DNA from: Cyanobacteria bacterium UBA11153
Lineage (GTDB): Bacteria; Cyanobacteriota; Cyanobacteriia; Cyanobacteriales; Coleofasciculaceae
Assembly (NCBI GenBank): GCA_003511885.1
Contig: DOIX01000115.1
Span: forward strand, 15,064-21,266
Reading direction: 5' to 3'
DNA: 6,203 bases
Below are positions 1 to 5,400 of this stretch, piece after piece. Below the pieces are notes generated by a model that did no database searches, was not told where the DNA came from, and saw only the letters and a program-made list of their open reading frames with translations. The position numbers were made by a program, and so were the translations under genes. The first letter of the stretch is position 1. Every line of letters begins with the position of its first letter.

Positions 1-33
1 TCTCCCCAGCTCCCCTGCACCCCTGCTCCCCCT
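1..33. repeat. C-rich short repeat (CCCCTGC units)
   Basis: The heptamer cccctgc occurs at 12-18 and again at 20-26, flanked by further cccc runs at 4-7 and 28-32. Tracts of this kind are common between genes in filamentous cyanobacteria. The repeat probably continues to the left of the window. No function can be assigned. Confidence 0.6.
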
Positions 34-175
34 CATTCAAAACAGATAAATTAAATGCGTAACGGCTTACTTAAGGGCATAGGGAATGGGAACTATTCAT
101 TTGTCATGTTTTTTGTTCCCATATTTTCCATTAAACTACAGTCTTTTTCCCCCGATTGCAACTGCCAAATCGGTA

Positions 176-204
176 TTGACATCAATAAATTAATGAATAA
201 AGAC
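176..204 (+). promoter_or_regulatory. Weak sigma70-type promoter candidate for the kinase gene
   Basis: A perfect TTGACA hexamer lies at 176-181 in AT-rich sequence. The best -10 candidate at a usable distance is TAAAGA at 198-203 (16-bp spacer), which matches TATAAT poorly. It would give a 5' leader of about 170 nt running through the AATTGTC and C/T-rich repeats. A perfect -35 box alone is weak evidence, since TTGACA also occurs inside the repeat patch after the gene. Confidence 0.22.
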
Positions 205-244
205 TTCAACCCCTGATTCATAAAGGCTTTAATTACCATCAAAT

Positions 245-265
245 AATTGTCAATTGTCAATTGTC
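245..265. repeat. Tandem heptamer AATTGTC x3
   Basis: Three exact head-to-tail copies of AATTGTC lie at 245-251, 252-258 and 259-265. This is the form of the short tandemly repeated repetitive (STRR) heptamers known from filamentous cyanobacteria. Related heptamers in both orientations recur just after the kinase gene at 2165-2229. Confidence 0.85.
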
Positions 266-275
266 AACTGCTATA
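255..275 (+). repeat. Left arm of a 21-bp inverted repeat flanking the kinase gene
   Basis: This 21-bp segment begins tgtcaattgtc and ends aactgctata. It is the exact reverse complement of 2159-2179, just after the kinase stop codon. The match stops at 254 and 276 on this side. The segment overlaps the third AATTGTC heptamer, but its last ten bases (aactgctata) are not part of the heptamer, so the match is longer than shared low complexity alone would give. No transposase gene lies between the arms. Confidence 0.8.
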
Positions 276-328
276 TCTCCCTATCCCACCATCCCCTATC
301 CCTTTATCTTCCCATCCTCCTATCCCCT
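276..328. repeat. C/T-rich low-complexity tract upstream of the kinase gene
   Basis: This is a degenerate repeat of tatccc / ccatcccc / ctatcccc units and almost pure pyrimidine on the + strand. It ends about 50 bp before the start codon and would lie in the 5' leader of any transcript starting upstream. Similar CTCCCTACTCCCC-type strings occur inside the downstream histidine kinase gene (2681-2750 and 6034-6055). Confidence 0.7.
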
Positions 329-378
329 AAACTAACATCCTGTGCAACAATTAAAAGAAATGTTGGCAGGCTTAACGC

Positions 379-2142
379 ATGGTTTGGGTAGCTGGGCAGC
401 AATTGTACGGTGGACGCTATAGGATTGAAGGAGTCTTGGGTGAGGGAGGCTTCGGTATCACTTATCTCGCTACAGACAAACAAGGGAAACGGGTTGTTAT
501 CAAAACAGTGAAGGATGAAGTACTCAATTCTACTCATCTCGATATAATCCGTAACAAATACCAGCGCGATTTTGAAAATGAAGCGCTACGTTTATCCCTT
601 TCTCGACATAAACATATAGTCCAAATCGAAAATGCTTTCCATGAAGGTAAATTACCCTGCATGGTTATGGAATATATTGAAGGGGAAGATTTGTGGAAAA
701 GGGTAAATAATTACGGGGTTTTATCAGAAAAAGAAGCTTTACTTTACATCCATCAAATTGGCGAAGCCCTAATTGTCATCCACGACAAAGGATTACTCCA
801 TCGAGATGTGAAACCTCACAATATTCTCTTGCGTTATGCTACGGATGGGATAAATCAATTTGAAGCGGTGTTGATTGATTTTGGGATGGCGCGGGAATTT
901 ATCCCAGATATTGCTTTAACCTATACTCAACAGCTAACTCATTGCTTTGCCCCAATCGAACAATATGCCCGCGAAGCTAAAAGAGGAGAATATACTGATA
1001 TTTATGCCCTAGCCGCAACCCTTTATTATATACTTACAAAAGAATTACCTCCGCCAGCGCCAGCTAGAGCAGCTAGAGTTATTCTGAAACCACCCCAACT
1101 GTTTAATCCCAGTATTAGCGATGTGGTAAATCAGGCGATTTTGCAGGGGATGGAATTTAATCCAGAGGATCGTCCTCAGTCAGTAATTGAGTGGTTAAAT
1201 TTATTAGAATTTAATCGATTTGAGGGACGAGAAACTGGACAAACTACTTCTATACCAAGTCAAATTCGCCGCATTCTATGGGTAGATGATAACCCCGCTA
1301 ATCCGGGGGATTGCATTATGGAACTTCGCAACCAAGGTGTAGAAGTTATCTTGGCTACTTCTACTAATGAGGCGATGCAAATCCTCATTGATAATGGTTT
1401 CTTGGCTGATGTTGTAGTTTCCGATTTAGTCAGGTTTGAGGAAGGAGAATATCCGATTAATGCGGGTATTTTATTAATTAAATCTATCCGGAATGCTGGC
1501 ATGAATTTACCCATTTTTATTTATAGTACACCTTGGCGGGTTGCTGAAACTCAAGAGGAAATATTAGCTGCTGGTGGCACTAGTGTAATTACTTCATCTG
1601 TGGAATTATTCAAATTATTGCAAAGCAATGTTATGTCCATGTCAAAAATTATTACTAATTCAGACATTGTGACTAACTCGGATAATTTAAGTGCTTCTGT
1701 GGAAATTAATTATAGTAAGTTACGAGATTTACTGGCGGCTGGTAAATGGCAAGAAGCTGATGAAGAAACGAGGATAGTTATGCTACAAGTATTCAGCCGA
1801 CAAGAAGCAGATTGGCTGAATCAAGAAGATATTAAACATTTTTCTTGTGAAGATTTGCGGATTATTGACCAACTTTGGGTGAAATATAGTAATGGACACT
1901 TTGGCTTTAGTATTCAGAATCGTATTTGGTTGGAATGTGGTGGTAAACCTGATGCTGGTTATGAAACTTATCTGGCTTTTGTGGATAGAGTGGGTTGGCG
2001 GGTTGATGGTAATTGGTTATCTTGGTTTGATTTAATTTTTAGTTTACATGCGCCAGCCGGACATTTGCCATTAGGATTGGGGCGAGGGATGGTTGATTTT
2101 GGTTTGACTTTTTTATCTCGTGTCGAAAGTTGCTGTTTATAA
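379..2142 (+). CDS. Ser/Thr protein kinase - degenerate receiver - GUN4 fusion protein
   Basis: Predicted cytoplasmic Hanks-type Ser/Thr kinase of 587 residues. Kinase domain, about 13-277: glycine loop GEGGFG (21-26), ATP lysine K42, helix-C glutamate E68, catalytic loop HRDVKPHN (141-148; D143, K145, N148), DFG (167-169), and FAPIEQY in place of the usual APE, as in many cyanobacterial kinases. Residues 297-415 form a receiver-like domain: acidic pair D303/D304, putative phospho-acceptor D349 and S383/T384, but no lysine where VIT-SS (403-407) replaces the usual K-P. Residues 443-566 form a GUN4 domain, recognisable by AGKWQEADEET (454-464), the cysteine-DLR-ID-LW block (490-500), YSNGHFGFS and GHLP (561-564). 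GUN4 proteins bind protoporphyrin IX and Mg-protoporphyrin and stimulate Mg-chelatase. The usual N-terminal helical bundle of free GUN4 is absent. An in-frame TAA at 373-375 makes ATG 379 the first possible start, with only a weak AGG ribosome site. The gene ends with tandem stops TAATAA. Porphyrin control of the kinase is inferred. Confidence 0.93.
   Translation: MVWVAGQQLYGGRYRIEGVLGEGGFGITYLATDKQGKRVVIKTVKDEVLNSTHLDIIRNKYQRDFENEALRLSLSRHKHIVQIENAFHEGKLPCMVMEYIEGEDLWKRVNNYGVLSEKEALLYIHQIGEALIVIHDKGLLHRDVKPHNILLRYATDGINQFEAVLIDFGMAREFIPDIALTYTQQLTHCFAPIEQYAREAKRGEYTDIYALAATLYYILTKELPPPAPARAARVILKPPQLFNPSISDVVNQAILQGMEFNPEDRPQSVIEWLNLLEFNRFEGRETGQTTSIPSQIRRILWVDDNPANPGDCIMELRNQGVEVILATSTNEAMQILIDNGFLADVVVSDLVRFEEGEYPINAGILLIKSIRNAGMNLPIFIYSTPWRVAETQEEILAAGGTSVITSSVELFKLLQSNVMSMSKIITNSDIVTNSDNLSASVEINYSKLRDLLAAGKWQEADEETRIVMLQVFSRQEADWLNQEDIKHFSCEDLRIIDQLWVKYSNGHFGFSIQNRIWLECGGKPDAGYETYLAFVDRVGWRVDGNWLSWFDLIFSLHAPAGHLPLGLGRGMVDFGLTFLSRVESCCL
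1267..1623 (+). other. Receiver-like domain within the kinase fusion
   Basis: Residues 297-415 start with ILWVDDNP, the usual beginning of this cyanobacterial receiver subfamily. The acidic pair and a candidate aspartate in VVVSDLVR (D349) are present. The conserved lysine after the fifth strand is replaced by Thr/Ser, so classical phosphoryl-transfer switching is doubtful. The domain may act as a protein-interaction or allosteric linker between the kinase and GUN4 domains. Confidence 0.75.
1705..2076 (+). other. GUN4 porphyrin-binding domain within the kinase fusion
   Basis: Residues 443-566 cover the full conserved GUN4 core, from YSKLRDLLAAGKWQEADEET to the final APAGHLP. The most conserved features of the family are all in place: the ADEET helix, the FSCEDLR-ID-LW segment, the YSNGHFGFS turn, VGW (538-540) and the closing GHLP. 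In free GUN4 this core forms the cupped porphyrin-binding surface. About 20 residues of no clear family follow it. Confidence 0.9.
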
Positions 2143-2144
2143 TA

Positions 2145-2159
2145 AGCTGCGGAGCAGCT
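2145..2159 (+). terminator. Short hairpin directly after the kinase stop codon
   Basis: agctgc (2145-2150), loop gga, then gcagct (2154-2159) gives a perfect 6-bp stem with a 3-nt loop, starting 3 nt after the TAA. No T-run follows, so it is a weak candidate for an intrinsic terminator and may instead stabilise the 3' end or be part of a repeat. It abuts the right arm of the 21-bp inverted repeat. Confidence 0.3.
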
Positions 2160-2179
2160 ATAGCAGTTGACAATTGACA
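2159..2179 (-). repeat. Right arm of a 21-bp inverted repeat flanking the kinase gene
   Basis: This segment begins tatagcagtt and ends gacaattgaca. It is the exact reverse complement of 255-275. It shares one base with the hairpin after the kinase stop codon and runs into the heptamer patch that follows. Confidence 0.8.
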
Positions 2180-2229
2180 GTGTGGATAGTTGACAGTTAA
2201 CAGTTAAAAATTGTCAATTTTCAATTGTA
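2165..2229. repeat. Degenerate heptamer repeat patch forming an imperfect palindrome
   Basis: The left half reads as heptamers AGTTGAC (2165-2171), AATTGAC (2172-2178), AGTTGAC (2188-2194), AGTTAAC (2195-2201) and AGTTAAA (2202-2208). The right half carries the opposite-strand form: AATTGTC (2209-2215), AATTTTC (2216-2222), AATTGTA (2223-2229). The halves can pair, for example aattgaca 2172-2179 with tgtcaatt 2212-2219. The transcript could therefore fold into a long imperfect hairpin after the kinase gene. The repeat unit is the one seen at 245-265. Confidence 0.75.
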
Positions 2230-2345
2230 TTCATGACGTTATTTCTGCTCTAACCGATGTGGCGGTTGCTATAAAAAACCAATGATTTCAGCCACGCTTG
2301 GTACTTATTGCAAGCCTGTTTATACAAGTGCGATCCTACTGAATC

Positions 2346-2354
2346 TGATATAAT
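2346..2354 (+). promoter_or_regulatory. Extended -10 promoter candidate for the sensor kinase gene
   Basis: TGATATAAT contains a perfect TATAAT at 2349-2354 with the TG one base upstream that defines an extended -10 element. Such elements can work without a good -35, and none is seen at the right distance (2326-2331 is aagtgc). Transcription would start near 2361, giving a leader of about 115 nt before ATG 2475. Confidence 0.45.
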
Positions 2355-2463
2355 TTATTTGAGCTTTTTCCTTTTTTGAGAGTAATCGGGATTGCCTGCG
2401 CCACCAAATCTCGCCAATTGCATCTGGCTTTTGTACTATGAATATAACGATAGGTTTAGCGTC

Positions 2464-2468
2464 GGAGG
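2464..2468 (+). promoter_or_regulatory. Ribosome binding site fixing the start at 2475
   Basis: GGAGG lies 6 nt before ATG 2475. An in-frame TAG at 2457-2459 rules out any start further upstream, so the RBS and the stop together fix the start codon. Confidence 0.85.
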
Positions 2469-2474
2469 AAGCTG

Positions 2475-5400
2475 ATGAAAAGCGAACATCAAATATGGAA
2501 ATATGGCGCTAAAGTTATCTGCCTTGCTCTAGTTTACGTGGGCGCTGCCAAATTAGGTGCTTGGATTACTGGGGAAAATCAATTAGTCGCGCCAGTATTT
2601 CTTTCATTGGGAATTAGTCAAGCTTTAGTTTTCTTGTTAGATACTCGTGATGTATCCCTCCCCAAGACAAATTCACCATTTACTCCCCATTCACAGGAGA
2701 GCAGTGGAGAAAATAGTACCAATATCTCAGATTCTCACTCCCTACTCCCCATTTCATTAGGAGTAACTCTCGGAGAATTATCTATATCTCTGTTAGGAGG
2801 AATGTTTTGGAGTGTTGCTTGTGGTAGAGCGATCGCATTTACCTTGCAAGTTATCCTGGGTACTAGTCTAGCACAGCGATCGCAAATCTCTCCGTCTTTG
2901 GCACGTTTGCGCGATGTTTGGGGATTTTTTGTCTCTATGGTAATGTTATCTCCTCTAGTTGGTACTATTATCAGTGTCATTAGTTTATTTTTGGGTGGCG
3001 AAATTGGTAGGGATAATTTGGGCATAACTTGGTTAATTACCTGGACAAGTAATGCCATGGTAATTTTAATAGTAACGCCAGTTGTCTTAACTTCGCTATC
3101 TCCTATATCTAGGCCAGATTTATCAAGTTTAACTCAAAACTCAAACCCAACTGATTCTTCCCATCCTAATACGCCCCCAAACTCAAAACTCAAAACTATC
3201 CTACATCCTCTATTTTCTGTTTGGCTAATTTCCCTGATATCTGTAAGTTGGTTAGTGGAGGTAGGTAGCCTTTTCTTTCCTGGTGAAATTCGGATTAGCT
3301 TATTATTTTTAGATTTACCAGTTAACATCGTTAATTTTTACCATATTTATCTCTATCTTATTTTTCCCTTTCTCATCTGGGGGGCAATACAATTTGGTCA
3401 ATCTGGGGCTGGATTAGGAATGTTAATTGTATCTGGTATCGGTATTTGGGGTATGACTCATAATCAAGGGATTGATTTCACTCAATTACTCCCAGATTTT
3501 AGTCTATTTATCCTGATTGCTGCCATTAATAGTACGATCTTAGCTACAGCAATCAATGAACGAAATCGAGCTGAATTTGAATCGCAAGCAACTCAATTAA
3601 AATATCGTATAATTAATGAAGAATTACAAGTCCAATTTCAAGAAAGAACCCAAGCACTCAAGGCTGGTAATCGACAACTATTAGCCGAAGTAGTGCAACA
3701 TAAGCGCATTCAAGAAGCCTTGCGAGAAAGCGAAAGAAGATTCCGCGCTATCTTTGATGGCACATTTCAATTTATTGGCTTACTTTCCCCAGACGGTATA
3801 GTATTAGAAGTCAATCAAACTACCTTGAATTTTGCCGAAATGGAAGCCGATGAAGTGGTAAATCATCCCTTTTGGCAAGCAAAATGGTGGGGATCTTCCC
3901 CAGAAATTCAGGAAAAGATTAAACAGGGAATCTGGGCAGCATCTATTGGTGAATTTATTCGTTATGAATTGGAGTTCATCGGTAGTCACAATCAAATCGC
4001 CACCATTGACTTTTCCCTAAAACCTGTAGGGGATGAATATGGACAAGTTGTCTTGTTAATTTTTGAAGGTAGAGATATTACTATTCGCAAGCGTGCCGAA
4101 GCAAATCTTCAGAAATCTCAGCAACGGCTTGCCCTGTTGGTACAACAGACACCATTGGCAGTAATTGAATGGAATCATCGCGAAGAAATTGTAGATTGGA
4201 ACTCAGCAGCTCAAGCAATTTTTGGCTATAGTAAGGATGAAGTAATCGGTCATAAACTCGATCTAATTGTACCAGAAATCGCAGCTACTCATGTCAGGAA
4301 AATTATCGAAGATCTTTGGAGTGGGGCAGGCGGTACTCGCTCTTGTAATAAGAATATCAATAAAACGGGTGACATTATTATTTGTGAGTGGTATAATACA
4401 CCGTTGATTGACGATCGGGGTCATATATTAGGAGTAGCATCAATGGCTCAAGATGTTACAAAAAGAGAAGAAGCTCAAAAAGCATTGCAGGAAAGTGAGG
4501 AACGGTTTGCCTTGGCGATTGCCGCCAATGAAAGCGGACTATTTGATATTAATTTTCAAACTAAAGATTACTATTACTCGCCGCAATTTCTCAATCTAAT
4601 TGGCTATCCATTGTCCGGAGACAAACTCACATTTAATGATTTAATAAGTCTAGTTCATCCTGAAGATTTGCCTGCGGTGGAAACAACTATAGACAGACTA
4701 ATTGCCGGAGAAATATCTCAGTGGACGCTAGAATTTCGCATGTGGCATACTAACGGTTCAACTCCATGGATATTTTCGCGGGGATTGGTACAGCGAAACG
4801 ATCTTGGTAAAATAGTGAGAGCAATTGGAACTCATACCGATATTAGCGATGTTTATAATGAACTTCGCTTGCGGAAACAAGCAGAAGCCGAATTATATCG
4901 CCAAACTTTACAACAGCAACTATTTGCAGAAATTACCCTCAAAATTCGGCAGTCTTTACAGATTGAAGAAATTCTCCAAACCACCGTTACTGAAGTGCAA
5001 AGGATTCTTCAAGTAGACAGAGCAATTATTTATCAGTTAATGTTAGATGGTACGGGAACTGTTGTGACTGAAGCAGTCGTTCCCGAATCTATATCAATGG
5101 TTAGACAAACTATCCACGATCCTTGCTTTGCTAAAACTTACTTAGAGAAGTATCGCCAAGGGAGGATATCTGCGATCCCAGATATCTCCCAAGAAGACTT
5201 GGAATCCTGCCACATCGAACTCTTACAATCTTTTGGTATAAGATCCTATTTAGTAGTACCCATTCTCCAGCGAGAAAATCTTTGGGGTTTATTAATTGCT
5301 CATGAATGTCATAATTCTCGACAATGGCAAAACTTTGAAATCGACTTATTGCGACAACTTGCCAATCAGGTAGGAATTGCCATCGCCCAAAGCCAATTAT

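Larger units (their letters stand above)
1..378. other. Non-coding region upstream of the kinase gene
   Basis: No credible gene is visible here on either strand. The stretch is made of short low-complexity blocks: a C-rich tract at 1-33, a G-rich gggcatagggaatggg block near 75-90, three AATTGTC heptamers at 245-265, and a C/T-rich tract at 276-328. The AT-rich sequence between about 91 and 244 is the only non-repetitive part and the most likely place for a promoter of the downstream kinase gene. Nothing at the left edge can be read as the end of an upstream gene. Confidence 0.75.
2143..2474. other. Non-coding region between the two genes
   Basis: This 332-bp gap holds the hairpin and heptamer patch in its first quarter, then about 245 bp of non-repetitive sequence with no credible ORF on either strand. 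A TGnTATAAT promoter element lies at 2346-2354 and the Shine-Dalgarno of the next gene at 2464-2468. The length of the gap, the possible hairpins and the promoter candidate suggest that the two genes are transcribed separately. No riboswitch or known small RNA is recognised. Confidence 0.7.

Noticed and set aside
245..265. Possible CRISPR array
   Set aside because: The repeats are 7-bp units directly abutting one another, with no spacers and no cas genes nearby.
1260..1514. Minus-strand ORF of 84 codons inside the kinase gene
   Set aside because: It lies wholly within the receiver-coding part of a well-supported gene, has no recognisable family and is a shadow of that frame. The same holds for the minus-strand ORFs at 304-537, 2735-3058, 3134-3328, 3804-3995 and 5366-5548 and the plus-strand ORF at 4825-5016.
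255..2179. Insertion sequence with 21-bp terminal inverted repeats
   Set aside because: The enclosed gene is a signalling kinase and not a transposase, and no target-site duplication is evident next to the arms. The inverted repeat is kept as an observation without calling a mobile element.
2190..2218. Promoter with TTGACA at 2190-2195
   Set aside because: The hexamer belongs to the heptamer repeat, and no -10-like hexamer lies 16-18 bp downstream.
4920..5384. Canonical phytochrome (PAS-GAF-PHY)
   Set aside because: No PHY domain follows the GAF; a coiled-coil and HisKA come directly after it. The DPCF motif and the single GAF fit a cyanobacteriochrome better.
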